Program-made: the position numbers and the translations under genes | The notes under the pieces: model-generated | What the model was told of the DNA's origin: nothing | Seen by the model: the letters and a program-made list of their open reading frames with translations, nothing else | The model's database searches: none | Assembly: GCF_964355755.1 (NCBI RefSeq) | Contig: NC_092673.1 | Coordinates: 16,437,001-16,501,000 of the forward strand | Length of the DNA: 64,000 bases | Source of the DNA: Antedon mediterranea | Lineage: Eukaryota; Echinodermata; Crinoidea; Comatulida; Antedonidae | Direction: 5' to 3' | Part shown: positions 1-9,535 of the stretch, piece by piece | Layout of the letters: each line of letters begins with the position of its first letter | Position numbering within the stretch: position 1 is the first letter of the stretch

Positions 1-1130
1 ATTGATTAAATCAGACATTGTTTCTTGTATGATTAGGAGACCAAGACCTTCAAAGTGAAAGTCCACAGGTGGATGCCTAAAAAGGTCTTGTACAGAACAG
101 TATATTGTAGGTCCATGTCACTAATTTGAGGATTACTTGAATAATTATATTGAGATGTCTTTTACGAATTGATTTGGTTCGGATTTTGCTAAAAAATCAA
201 TGACTAGAGAAAATCGAGGAAAAGGATTCAGATGGTTTACAGCAAAGGCTCATTACCATAAAAATTGAGTACATTTGTTTAGATGCAACGAAAATGACCA
301 AGAATTATCTGAGTTTCTGACTAATGAAAGTAGGTCTACTGTAGTAAGTACTTTGAAAGACGGTGTTCTCTTAACTCATGAAAATGAGAACTTTCCGAAC
401 GAAAGAATGCTACTTTACATCAAAAATATTTCCAAATGGCATCTAACAATTCAATTCAACTTTTATTTCAGACAATTGTCCATATGGTATAATACATTAC
501 AAAAAAAAAAGAAAAGATGAAGGAGAGAGGACCAAAACTTTTATATAACGATTGACACATCACAGTTTAGCAAACAAGTCGGCATGAGCTCAGTGATTGC
601 TGTTTCTCAGTGATCTGTCATACTTTACGCCTATCCTATCACATCAAAAGTCAAAAATTCAGAATAATAAATTCCTGGTCATTTTTGCATTAAGTGTCAT
701 TTATTTCGGTAAAACAAATTAGGTGCATTTATACCAATGTAAACCACATACAGTATGTTCACATAATTATATAGTCAAAGGTTATAAATTCGATTGAAAA
801 TGATCAGTAGTTACTGAGATATACAGATAAGAGGTCAAAGGTCAAACTGGAAGAAACGTCATTTCCGGTCATTTTTTGCTCTTTTCATTAGAGCAAATAG
901 AAATATGTGGTTTGTGAACAATTTAACACCAGAATCAAGTCTCTACTGTTTATAGTTGCCAAGATATGAACACTTTTTGTTTTTATGGTGGCCATTTTGA
1001 AATCAAGATGGCCGCCATACCGGACGTTGGACACTTGGCACCCCCCGATATTTTGAATCTATATACATCAAAGAAACTTTGTGGCAAGTTTCATGCTTTG
1101 GTAATAAAGTGCACAACTTGGCTATTTTTA
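1..1130. other. AT-rich stretch without a recognised gene
   Basis: No convincing gene is visible. A short open frame at 275-520 (+, 81 codons) has no recognised domain, no clear splice sites and ends in a poly-A tract; it could be a decayed transposon remnant but this cannot be shown. The part from about 540 to 1130 includes a phrase on 'AAGATGGCCGCC' followed by low-complexity AT sequence, typical of old interspersed repeat material. Confidence 0.4.
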
Positions 1131-1290
1131 TGGCCTTAACTGCTCTACTATAATAACAATGTTAATATTAAATCTATGGTTTAAGATTATCTATAACAAA
1201 TTGTATAACAGGAACTCAATAACCAAAACAAACATTAATAACAATTTCTACCCTGGTTTTCTGTATAAATGTTAATGAACTTGTTATCAT

Positions 1291-2685
1291 CATGGGCGAA
1301 AACGTTTCCAGATTGGCGAAAAATAAAACGGCTACTTTAGCCATTTTGGCGAAGACATGATAAAATAGATAATCAAATAATCATTTTGGCGAAAGCATAA
1401 AGTTCAACTAAAAGGTCCATTTGTCGATCTTCTTCAAGCATTTATTTTGTTCGTTATAATGTTGTTTACTTCTAGCTCCATTTTCGTCAACTTGTTTTGT
1501 TGTACCAGGCGTCTCTTTGTTATTTCAATATGATGGAGGTATACTGCACAGAGAGACAGACATTACACGACACATGGATGATGGAGTCTACCCAAACTAT
1601 CACGTGTTGCGCTGCACAAACGATCGACGACAGCCGACGGTCGCTATTTACCGGGATTGTCTATTTTTCGATAGGGGTGTACTTTTCAGATTTAAAAGAA
1701 ACATAGTATCTTCAATGAATGATCTTATCGAAATCAATATTTATGCGTTATAAATTTTAGGCTCCAATAATGTAGTTTCATATTTTACCCTTAACAAAGT
1801 TTCCTCATGCGTGCAGTGCGTCAGTAGAGTAAACAAAACAACATTCGGAAAATGGTAGAGTCTAACGGAGATTTAGCTAAACACACACACACGTGCATTT
1901 ATTGCGGATTATATAAACAGCAAGGCCGGCCGCCGGCTTCTGTGTTGTTGGGTATTAATTGGGCCGGGATGGTATAAATTCCTCCCCCGACAGAAACGCT
2001 TTTTCCCTGTGCTTTGGCCTATATTATCTGCACGTTCCAACAACGATACAAGTGTTTGTTTGCTAGATATATTTTTAGCATAAACGCACCGTCCATGCAC
2101 CGTTGTACATAATTTTGTAGGCCTAGGCCAACTGCACTTTTGCATCTCTTGAGCATACCCAATTTAAACACATTCACCCGCTGCGCGGCGGTGACTGTGA
2201 AAGTCTTAGGACACGATTTTTGCGTGGTACGGAAGCCACAAGCCAAGCGTAAAAAACTAAAATAACATAGCGTTCAGGGGATTTCAGAAAACTGTAAAAT
2301 GTTTTTTATTAAATTGATAACTGTATGAATGCTGTATGATTAAAAACAATTTGAACAATTGTTTTGATCATATAAAATACAACAACAATTATGTTTTTAA
2401 TCATATATACAGTGATTTAGGCATGGCTCTCTCTAATTCCCAACAAATGCCTTACAAAAACGTTCAGGGAACAGTGTATAGACCTATTGACATAGATAAA
2501 TTAACTAAAATGTTTTTACCATTATATTTCAACAATTTTTGATTTTGGCTAATGACCGATTCATTTGGCTAAATAAAAAAATTGGACTTTAGCCATTTTG
2601 GCTATAGATAAACTGATTTGACTAAAAAAAATATTTTGACTTTCGCCAAATGGCTAAACAAAATGAAATGTTAGTGCTACCCCAG
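1291..2685. mobile_element. Non-autonomous DNA-transposon-like insertion with 5-bp target duplication
   Basis: Copy 3 reads through this site without interruption (about 40255-40275, 'gttatcatataaactgtcc'). Here the same words are split by 1395 bp, and ATCAT stands on both sides (1286-1290 and 2686-2690), giving a 5-bp target-site duplication. Terminal inversion is weak (CATGGGCG against CTGGGGTA), but inside the ends are inverted words such as TTGGCGAAA / TTTCGCCAA and repeated TTTAGCCATTTTGGC. Two overlapping small frames at 1497-1753 have no recognised domain, and there is no transposase. The family is not identified. Confidence 0.7.
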
Positions 2686-2767
2686 ATCATATAAACTGTC
2701 CGACCAGAGCAATATGTACAAAAAATATATTTAGATTATAAAGATATTAAATGTTTGCTGAAGTATT

Positions 2768-3085
2768 CTGACTGTATATAGACCCTGTACCAGACCAGAT
2801 CAAATGTGAGATAACAAATTACCTACAGTCTTTAATATGACTGTGTGTAGCCCCTGAACCAGACCAGATCAAATGTGAGATAACAAATTACCTCAGTCTT
2901 TAATATGACTGTGTGTAGCCCCTGAACCAAACACCAAATTAAATGTGAGATAACAAATTACCTACAGTCTTTAATATGACTGTATGTAGCCCCTTGAACC
3001 AGACCAGATCAAATGTGAGATAACAAATTACCTCAGTCTTTAATATGACTGTGTGTAGCCCCTGAACCGGACCAGATCAAGTGTG
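2768..3085 (+). repeat. Short tandem repeat, unit about 68-71 bp, four to five copies
   Basis: The phrase 'tctttaatatgactg' recurs at about 2829, 2897, 2968 and 3037, each time followed by a run around 'accagaccagatcaaatg'. Copies 2 and 3 of flank A have a single unit here, so the amplification is specific to copy 1. Confidence 0.85.
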
Positions 3086-3838
3086 ATCAGAGGTCCCTGT
3101 AGCCCAAAAGAAGATAACATAAAATTTAAAATAAGACCAATTTTAACAAATATAGTGGCCCACAAAAACCAAAGAAGAGAGCTCATCAACCAGATCTAAC
3201 ATGGGATACCACATAAGACAAAATTAAGGTATTGTGAATACCTGTTTTAACGCCTACTTAGTGTGTGAGGACTTGTATCAGAATGGATGATACAATTGCA
3301 GCAAATGCATAAAATGTCATTCAAACCAATTAGTTAATGATATGACTGGAAACCAAATTAATGATATGACTGGGAACCTACTTAAACAAATTAATTTGAA
3401 AAAATAAAAGTTACAGAGTTATTTGGCTAAAAAATATAATTGTTTATAAACTAGAAATCTAGCTAGTCAACAGCAAAGTAAAAGATTAGGTCTGTTTTAG
3501 AATACAGTGTGTGGTATTATGTTTGGACACCAAATTTGTATGGGAAATCTTTATAGCCTAAATAATTTTGGGGAATTAGAAGGTGATGATCCATGCAAAC
3601 TGCAGAAGTTTAGAAGAAAATAAAGTGCAAAGGCTTTGCCACTATGGCTACGTTGAGAAACACCCTCATGACATTACCACTATGGCTACGTCGAAAAAAA
3701 CTCTCATGACATTTTCTTTTATGCCGCAAGAGGCCAGACGGAAAAATACAATAGACACCAACTTGGATGGAAATTGTCATATTTATTTAAATGACGAAAC
3801 ACATAATAGCATATATAATAATAGAGTTGTAATAATGG

Positions 3839-3896
3839 GGCAGCCCATAACTAATTTAGTTCCATCTAAGACGTATACATAATGTATGGGCTGCCC
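3839..3896 (-). other. Inverted repeat/hairpin near the 3' end of the YR element
   Basis: GGGCAGCCCATA at 3839-3850 is the exact reverse complement of TATGGGCTGCCC at 3885-3896, giving a 12-bp stem with a loop of about 34 nt in the 3' non-coding part of the element. It could serve in transcript 3' end formation or replication; no function is shown. Confidence 0.8.
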
Positions 3897-4224
3897 TATC
3901 AAGTGTACCGTATATGTACGGACAATAACTACTACTAACTAAACACCTTGGTTATTACATAAAATCACATAAATATATATTGAATGTTAAATATAATATG
4001 CATGGTTATCAAGAATCCAAAGATTAACTTGACTTACTAAACTAAAACTAATTAAAATACAAGTTTGCTGGGTGAACATGCCACAAACCCGACAAACAAA
4101 GAGGGTTACCACCCAGACAAACAAACATAAAAAATATCTGAAGCTAAGCTTGACAGATAGGACCAACAGAAACAAACTTGTCTCGTGAGGCCAAGCTCGA
4201 ACAATCCGAAACACGAAAGCGTTT

Positions 4225-5150
4225 CTATATGGAAAATGATTGGATTCTTATGTAATTTTGTACGGCCTTAGAATTCCATCGCCCAAATTGTTGTATAGTG
4301 TTCTCCGCTAAACCCAGGGAAGCAGCATGAGTTGCGGTGCCGATACGAAAACTATGACCTTTATATAATGTAGGGTCAAGACCAATGAAACAAATCGCCT
4401 CTTTTAGTTTTGCGTATATGAACCGAGCCGCAATCGGCCGACCGTCCATATGTTGGAACAAAGGACCAGAGGTATGCCGAAAATGTTTGGTGTAATCTTG
4501 TAAACATTTTACTGGACAGAACCGAGCGCCCGTAGCACTATTGAATGAAATGTGGATAGGGGGCTTACCTACGCCGGTTTTGTGATGGTATATAGATAAG
4601 GACGCTGAATTACCAGAAAGACATAGCTTACTGCGTTGCACGACCTTCTTATCCGCGTCCCCTTTTCCTACGGCCAATTCACCAATCCGGAAGAACCCTT
4701 GGAACGCGGTAAGGAAAAAGGCCCTGAAAAGTAATCTATAAGAAAAACTGGGTTCGATCGACTCTAGACACGCTAACAATTTAGTCAAAATTTCTGCAGT
4801 GATAGGCAAGCGTACCGTATCCGGACGATCCGAAGCATAATGCACGCCACGAAAAATTTTAACAACCAAAAACGAATTACAAGGATCGGGTAATTCTGCT
4901 AGTTTGTGTATAAAAGAGACGGACGAAATGATAGACGAAATTGTTCTAGGTGCATATTGTAGACATGTAAATGTGCCACAAATTTGCATACCGTAGCCGG
5001 GTTTACAGGGAGCTGAACGGGTTTTCCCAACCATGATGCCAACTTTTGAATATTGCGTTGATACGCCTTAACCGTGGCTGGCGCCAATGACGAGTGAATG
5101 AGTGTTGTAGCTTCACAGCTAAGGGGTACCATGTTGTTTGCAGAACACAC
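4225..5150 (-). pseudogene. Tyrosine recombinase (phage-integrase fold) of the YR retrotransposon, one frameshift
   Basis: This would insert the circular double-stranded DNA copy of the element by site-specific recombination. Two overlapping frames carry it. The first (5150 to about 4965) encodes the N-terminal core-binding domain, including AYQRNIQKLASWLG. The second (about 4985 to 4225) encodes the catalytic domain with the first arginine in GFFRIGELA, the HxxR motif in GHSFRIGTA, a GRW in place of the usual second histidine, and the nucleophile tyrosine in QNYIRI near the C-terminus. The two frames are offset by one base and the natural switch lies near 4965-4980, so this copy has a small indel there. 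All catalytic residues are otherwise present, suggesting recent inactivation or a sequencing error. It starts 21 bp after the stop of the RT ORF. Confidence 0.88.
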
Positions 5151-5170
5151 AACACCTGTATAGGAATGAA

Positions 5171-6952
5171 TTAAATATAAATGTGGTAGGACGGAACATG
5201 AATTGGATTTGGACTGATAGAAGGAAAGGATTCCAGAGCCGCTGTAAATTTTTTCCTTGATAAAAGATCCGCCAACACGTTATCTACTCCAGGAATATGC
5301 ATTGCACGGAATTGTATGTTATACTGGAGGCATATAAGTACTAACCGCCGAATAAGACGCATAAGCGTTTTGTCTTTAGCAGATTTCTTATTGATAACAG
5401 CCACAACAGCTGAATTATCACAACGAAACAAAATGCGGCGATTAGCGAGCTCATGCCCCCATATTTCTAGGGCAATAACAATTGGAAATAACTCCAAAAC
5501 AGCGATCGAAAAACCTACAAAGTCAGACCCCCAGTCGATGTAAAACCATCTGTCGCAAAATACTGCGGTGCAACCAAAAGACGCAGCTGCATCGGAGAAT
5601 AAGCGCAGTGTCCAAGAATTTAGCCATTTTTCTGGAAGGATAAGGGCTTTTCCATTAAAAGATTCAAGGAATGTTAGCCATATCCGCAAATCGTCCTTAA
5701 CTCCATGAGTTAAGCAAATGAAATGAGATGGATGTTTAGCTAATGACAGGAGGTTTATCATACGGCGTAAAAACGCCCTACCCGGCACTACCACACTACA
5801 AGCGTAATTAAGCAGGCCAACCATTGATTGCATATCGCGCAGTGTGACTTTTTTTCTATTTAAAAATTCAGTTATTTTTGTTACAGTTTTTGTAATCTTA
5901 GGTAACGGGAGGCGACATTCCATCAAGACTGTGTCCACCTCAATCCCGTATATTGTAATGACATTAGTCGGAGTTACAGTCTTAGACGCCTTTATAGGAA
6001 CCCCGATCTTGTCGCAAAGATATAAAAATTGAGACAGTGCGTTGTGGCAGTCATTAGAATCTTTTGGGCCGACGAAGAAAAAATCATCCAGAATATGGGA
6101 TACATCCCTTACATTAAATTTATTACGCAGTATCCATACTAACGCTTTACTAAATGATTCGAAAATATTGCATGAGCGACTGGCGCCCATAGGCAGACAC
6201 CGGCCATAAAAGAACCTGCCGTCCCAAGAAAACCCCAGCAAATGGTAATCATCTGGGTGAATAGGGATAATTCTGAAGGCGTCTTCTATGTCGGTCTTAG
6301 ACATTAATGCCCTAGGTCCATTTTTTAATACTAATCTAACTACATCATCGATTGTGTCGTAGGAAACCTGTGAAACATCATGTGGAATCCCTGAGTTGAC
6401 CGAAGCCCCCCGGGGGTACGACATGTCCTGGATAATGCGATATTTGCCTAATTCAGCTTTGGGAACAACACCCAATGGCGAGGAGATAAATTTATCAAAC
6501 GGAGGGGACTCGAAAGGGCCAGCCAATCTACCGAGTCGTAAACCATTAGAAATAAATTCTTCTATCTGTATCGGGTGATCGAGGGCACTTGGATGGTTGC
6601 GGGCGATGCCCGAAACCGGGGGCTTTAAACAGAGGAGACGGAATCTAAACGAGAAACCGACTAACAATTCGTTAAACAATTCGTGTGTATACCCTGTTAA
6701 ATACCTTGAAAGTTCATTTATTACCACTGGCGTTGGTAGATGGGTTTGCTCGAGTGCCGGTTTGACGACTTGTCGTTCGTGGTTTATTGCATTGAATTCT
6801 GGGGTGTGGTTGACGGCAGTCGGTACACAGATGTGAGAAGCGGCATGTGGGGGCGTGGCATTGCTTCCCAGCATTAAATTTGAAACATATCTGTTGGCCA
6901 CAAAAATTATGCTGCCCCTGTGGACGAGAGTTAGGTCTGAAAGAAGATACAT
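5171..6952 (-). CDS. Reverse transcriptase-RNase H polyprotein of the YR retrotransposon
   Basis: Intact 593-codon frame that copies the element's RNA into DNA. RT motif A is KTDIEDAFRI, about residue 210; the primer-grip/motif B region has LPMGASRSCNIF, about 250; the catalytic pair is in HILDDFFFVG, about 285. These follow the DIRS/Ngaro pattern, with DD inside an LDD core instead of YxDD. RNase H follows from about residue 460, with acidic residues in LFSDAAA, LELFPIV and RCDNSAVV and a late aspartate in VDNVLADLLSR. The protein ends about 25 residues after RNase H, so no DAM-type methyltransferase is present. The first 80 codons overlap the Gag ORF in another frame (6714-6952), so the true start is uncertain and translation may depend on frameshifting or reinitiation. 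Confidence 0.92.
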   Translation of the reverse strand: MYLLSDLTLVHRGSIIFVANRYVSNLMLGSNATPPHAASHICVPTAVNHTPEFNAINHERQVVKPALEQTHLPTPVVINELSRYLTGYTHELFNELLVGFSFRFRLLCLKPPVSGIARNHPSALDHPIQIEEFISNGLRLGRLAGPFESPPFDKFISSPLGVVPKAELGKYRIIQDMSYPRGASVNSGIPHDVSQVSYDTIDDVVRLVLKNGPRALMSKTDIEDAFRIIPIHPDDYHLLGFSWDGRFFYGRCLPMGASRSCNIFESFSKALVWILRNKFNVRDVSHILDDFFFVGPKDSNDCHNALSQFLYLCDKIGVPIKASKTVTPTNVITIYGIEVDTVLMECRLPLPKITKTVTKITEFLNRKKVTLRDMQSMVGLLNYACSVVVPGRAFLRRMINLLSLAKHPSHFICLTHGVKDDLRIWLTFLESFNGKALILPEKWLNSWTLRLFSDAAASFGCTAVFCDRWFYIDWGSDFVGFSIAVLELFPIVIALEIWGHELANRRILFRCDNSAVVAVINKKSAKDKTLMRLIRRLVLICLQYNIQFRAMHIPGVDNVLADLLSRKKFTAALESFPSISPNPIHVPSYHIYI

Positions 6953-7664
6953 TCCCTAACGAAGCCAGTTTTAACATAAGCTCTGGGTGAAGCACATCCC
7001 AATTTAAAGGCCTGCCCTGTCGTGCTTTGCGAAAACTTTCGTCATAGGTCCGCCAGTTCAGGTTCCCCAAAGCATGTAATTCTAGTATGTTGTTGACATA
7101 TTTAAGCATAGGCAAACATTGAGCAGGCGATTTTTCAACAAATATGGACACGTATATTGTAACTGCCCGCATCCATTCAGTAATTGTGATTAACTTTTTC
7201 TTACTGTTGTCTGTCTCTACACGGAGTTGTTTATCAATAATTGATAACGAGACCCCAGTAGTATCATTGTCGTTATTGATCAGAGTCCTGAGGTCAATGT
7301 ATCCATTTGCCCATATTTTATTTTTAACCGATAGTGGCACATTACTGCCCAGAGCAATCGAGTCAGTCATTGTTATGTCGGCCCGAGACGGCTCACCTTC
7401 AAAGAGATCGTTTACAAACGCGTCCAATGGCTGAGCCTGTGTGGCATTATTCACAGTCAAGGATGTGGTAGCGGCTTGAGATGTTAGAAGACTGCCGCCT
7501 GGTGTCATGGGGCCAGTTGCCTCGCCCGCCTTCAATACCTTCGCAACTTCAGCCGCCAGTTTGGCGTAGTCTAGTGGTGGGGTCTCTTTGTTCGCCGTTG
7601 CCTTCTTCCTAGTGGTTTTTGGGACCGCAGCCGACGCTGTACGGCCTCTTGGAGCTTTCGGCAT
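6714..7664 (-). CDS. Gag-like protein of the YR retrotransposon with CCCH and knuckle zinc motifs
   Basis: Intact 316-codon frame, the presumed RNA-packaging protein. The N-terminus (MPKAPRGRT...) is rich in Lys, Arg and Ala and looks disordered. The middle contains a helical-looking segment. Near residues 250-290 lie two metal-binding patterns: a CCCH finger of form CX8CX4CX3H and directly after it CX2CX3HX4C. Tandem zinc motifs of this form near the C-terminus are common in Gag-like ORFs of DIRS/Ngaro elements. The start is the first ATG of the frame, directly downstream of a short AT-rich leader. The 3' end overlaps the RT ORF by 239 bp. Confidence 0.85.
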   Translation of the reverse strand: MPKAPRGRTASAAVPKTTRKKATANKETPPLDYAKLAAEVAKVLKAGEATGPMTPGGSLLTSQAATTSLTVNNATQAQPLDAFVNDLFEGEPSRADITMTDSIALGSNVPLSVKNKIWANGYIDLRTLINNDNDTTGVSLSIIDKQLRVETDNSKKKLITITEWMRAVTIYVSIFVEKSPAQCLPMLKYVNNILELHALGNLNWRTYDESFRKARQGRPLNWDVLHPELMLKLASLGNVSSFRPNSRPQGQHNFCGQQICFKFNAGKQCHAPTCRFSHLCTDCRQPHPRIQCNKPRTTSRQTGTRANPSTNASGNK

Positions 7665-7811
7665 TTATACCTGTATAGAAATCAAAGAAACACCTCTGAT
7701 GGTTAGAAATGAAAAACATGGTTGACACATTGACTACTGAAAAGCGGAGTTAAATTTGTAACAATCGTCCGGTTTCCATAGTATGTGCTATATCCATGGT
7801 CCGCCTGAAAT

Positions 7812-8723
7812 TCACCGGACTGAGAACAAGAGGATGTGTCCAAAGCCCGAATGCCACAAGGCAAACATTAGGCCCGAAGGCAAGCATAAGGCCCGAGGGC
7901 AAGCATAAGGCCCGAGGGCAAGCATAAGGCCCAAGGGCAAGCATAAGGCCCGAAGGCAAACATAAGGCCCGAAGGCAAACATAAGGCCCGAAGGCAAACA
8001 CAGGGCCCGAAGGCAAACACAGGGCCCGAAGGCAAACATTAGTCCCGAAGGCCAAAATTCTTGCCCGAAGGCAAAATATGTGGAGTTTCTGAACCTCTTT
8101 ATATAAATTGAAATTAAAACTACTGGCCTTAAAATTTTTTCTGCATGTAGAATAGCTTGTCGGACGCTACGTGCGTACCGATACATCCCTGACGATCGGC
8201 CATTTGAAGAACTTCTGTTAAGATGTACGCCATCGGCGTGAATATGGGACCAGTCGTTCCACAGGCCTCTGTGATGCCAATATGTTACACATGCATCATC
8301 GGCATAATTCACCTGAAGTCGACGGTTAATGTCCACAACAGAGTCGTTGAAGTTAGAGCTTACCCGACTGGGGTGCCGCTTTAACAGCTGGCTAACCACA
8401 ATATGTTTACACTCCAGTCCAAATTTAAGGTAGTCAATTAAATTATCGAGTTTGTTCATAATAAAATCATTAGATCGTTTCACAATGTCATTCTCTCCTA
8501 GATGAACGTAAACGATATCTTTCGGCGTAGACCATCCCTTAAGCAGATCAGGGAATTTGTATGCCGTTGCACCTCCGCGTGAATAATACTTGACATCGTT
8601 CAAACTTGCATCTAGGCGTAAAGCAAAGAATTCGCGTTCGCTGGTATAGCATTCCAACCGGCGTACAAACGAGTGTCCAACAAGACCTATTCTACATGTC
8701 GGGAAGGCAATTTTGTAACACAA
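7812..8723 (-). CDS. SGNH/GDSL-type hydrolase-like ORF of the YR retrotransposon
   Basis: The first 200 or so residues carry the four SGNH blocks: block I as LVGHSFVRRL (candidate nucleophile Ser, about residue 17), block II glycine in SRGGATAY, block III as VHLGENDI (Gly and Asn of the oxyanion hole) and block V as HADGVHLN (catalytic Asp/His). Enzymes of this fold are esterases or lipases; the substrate is unknown. Accessory SGNH ORFs are known from Ngaro-type retrotransposons. It sits at the 5' side of the element, upstream of Gag on the same strand. The last 100 or so residues are not hydrolase: they are a read-through of a 19-bp minisatellite (7846-8074), so the natural C-terminus is probably near 8080-8100. 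Confidence 0.8.
   Translation of the reverse strand: MCYKIAFPTCRIGLVGHSFVRRLECYTSEREFFALRLDASLNDVKYYSRGGATAYKFPDLLKGWSTPKDIVYVHLGENDIVKRSNDFIMNKLDNLIDYLKFGLECKHIVVSQLLKRHPSRVSSNFNDSVVDINRRLQVNYADDACVTYWHHRGLWNDWSHIHADGVHLNRSSSNGRSSGMYRYARSVRQAILHAEKILRPVVLISIYIKRFRNSTYFAFGQEFWPSGLMFAFGPCVCLRALCLPSGLMFAFGPYVCLRALCLPLGLMLALGPYACPRALCLPSGLMFALWHSGFGHILLFSVR
7846..8074. repeat. 19-bp minisatellite, about 12 copies, inside the YR element
   Basis: The unit is close to GGCCCGAAGGCAAACATAA. Nineteen is not a multiple of three, so three units give one 19-residue peptide period rich in Leu, Cys, Pro and Phe, which produces repetitive peptides in two minus-strand frames (7750-8055 and the tail of the hydrolase ORF). 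Confidence 0.92.
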
Positions 8724-9535
8724 ATTTTTGAATTAAACTTACACAATGAGTGCACAAACTATTGTTTCTACTTACAATTGTTAAAAACCTTGTGAAATAA
8801 AGACACAAACACCTGTGCAGGTATAATCTTTAAAACGAAAATTCTTTAAATCTTTAAACACGTCTACTCCGGATGGATGCTAAAAGCGAAAGGACACATA
8901 CACCACGCGGATGTATCAAATTCCCCACGTTACCCGCCGCAGCCCACCACGTGATGACGTAGAGCCCCGCCCTCCTGCGGCACAAATTCATCTTTCTACC
9001 CAGGCTCGAAAAATGTGTTTTAAGAAATTTAATTTCCTCATTGTAGAAACAAACCTATTTTGAGTAAGAAATAGGAAAATATGAAACTAGAGAACTAAAA
9101 GAGGATAAATTATGTGTTTACTAATTTTGCTCTAGATAACATACTCAATTTTTGACAATTTCATAGCTACAACAATTTTTTGTCAGAAATTTTTCTTATG
9201 AAAGAAAGTACTGGAGTTGATCATGAATTATGTTTCATCCCAGAATCTTTTCAGCCAGGATTGTTTTTGTATTTGAGAAAAATGTTATGCAGATTTTCAA
9301 CAAGCTTACATTGAAAAAAACAAGGGGTTTGATTATTATTAATGACTTGCTTTGTGTTTGTCTTATACTGTTTGCCTGTTTCCTCTAGATACAGGCAAAC
9401 AAATCCTATCAAAATCATTAGGGCCTATCATTAGTTTAATATTATTTTTATTAACTTTGTATTTAAACAAAAGATAAAGTAAAAATCATCTGATTGTTTG
9501 AAACATGTATAAAGGTTATAGAAATGTTTGGTTAT

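Larger units (their letters stand above)
3720..9018 (-). mobile_element. Ngaro/DIRS-like tyrosine-recombinase retrotransposon, about 5.3 kb
   Basis: On the minus strand the order is SGNH hydrolase-like ORF, Gag-like ORF, RT-RNase H ORF, tyrosine recombinase ORF. A tyrosine recombinase in place of an integrase defines the DIRS order. The absence of a methyltransferase domain after RNase H and the presence of an SGNH hydrolase ORF fit the Ngaro group better than DIRS1/PAT; this is family knowledge and not proved here. The insertion edges come from copies 2 and 3 of the surrounding repeat (about 21700-21715 and 41180-41195), which read through 'attttctttaaagaaattt'. Here that word is split into 'attttctttt' (ending 3720) and 'taagaaattt' (from 9021), with only T residues shared, so there is no target duplication, as expected for recombinase-mediated insertion. 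A possible imperfect terminal inversion (TGCCGCAAGAGG near 3722 against CCCTCCTGCGGCA near 8970) is weak. Split direct repeats were not found by eye. Confidence 0.9.
1131..9535 (+). repeat. Flank A, copy 1 of the composite repeat (interrupted by two insertions)
   Basis: The pieces 1140-1290, 2686-3719 and 9021-9535 together match the uninterrupted flanks at 20940-22196 (copy 2) and 40110-41693 (copy 3), for example around the words 'ttctaccctggttttctg', 'gtccgaccagagcaatatg', 'gaagtttagaagaaaataaa' and 'caagcttacattga'. In all three copies this flank leads straight into the 89-bp array. Copy 1 is the most diverged: it lacks the small MITE carried by copies 2 and 3, and has gained a 1.4-kb and a 5.3-kb insertion of its own. 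No gene is visible in the flank itself. Confidence 0.85.

Noticed and set aside
7750-8055. Separate 101-codon repetitive Leu/Cys/Pro protein
   Set aside because: It is a frame through the 19-bp minisatellite, overlapping the hydrolase ORF; no start context or domain.
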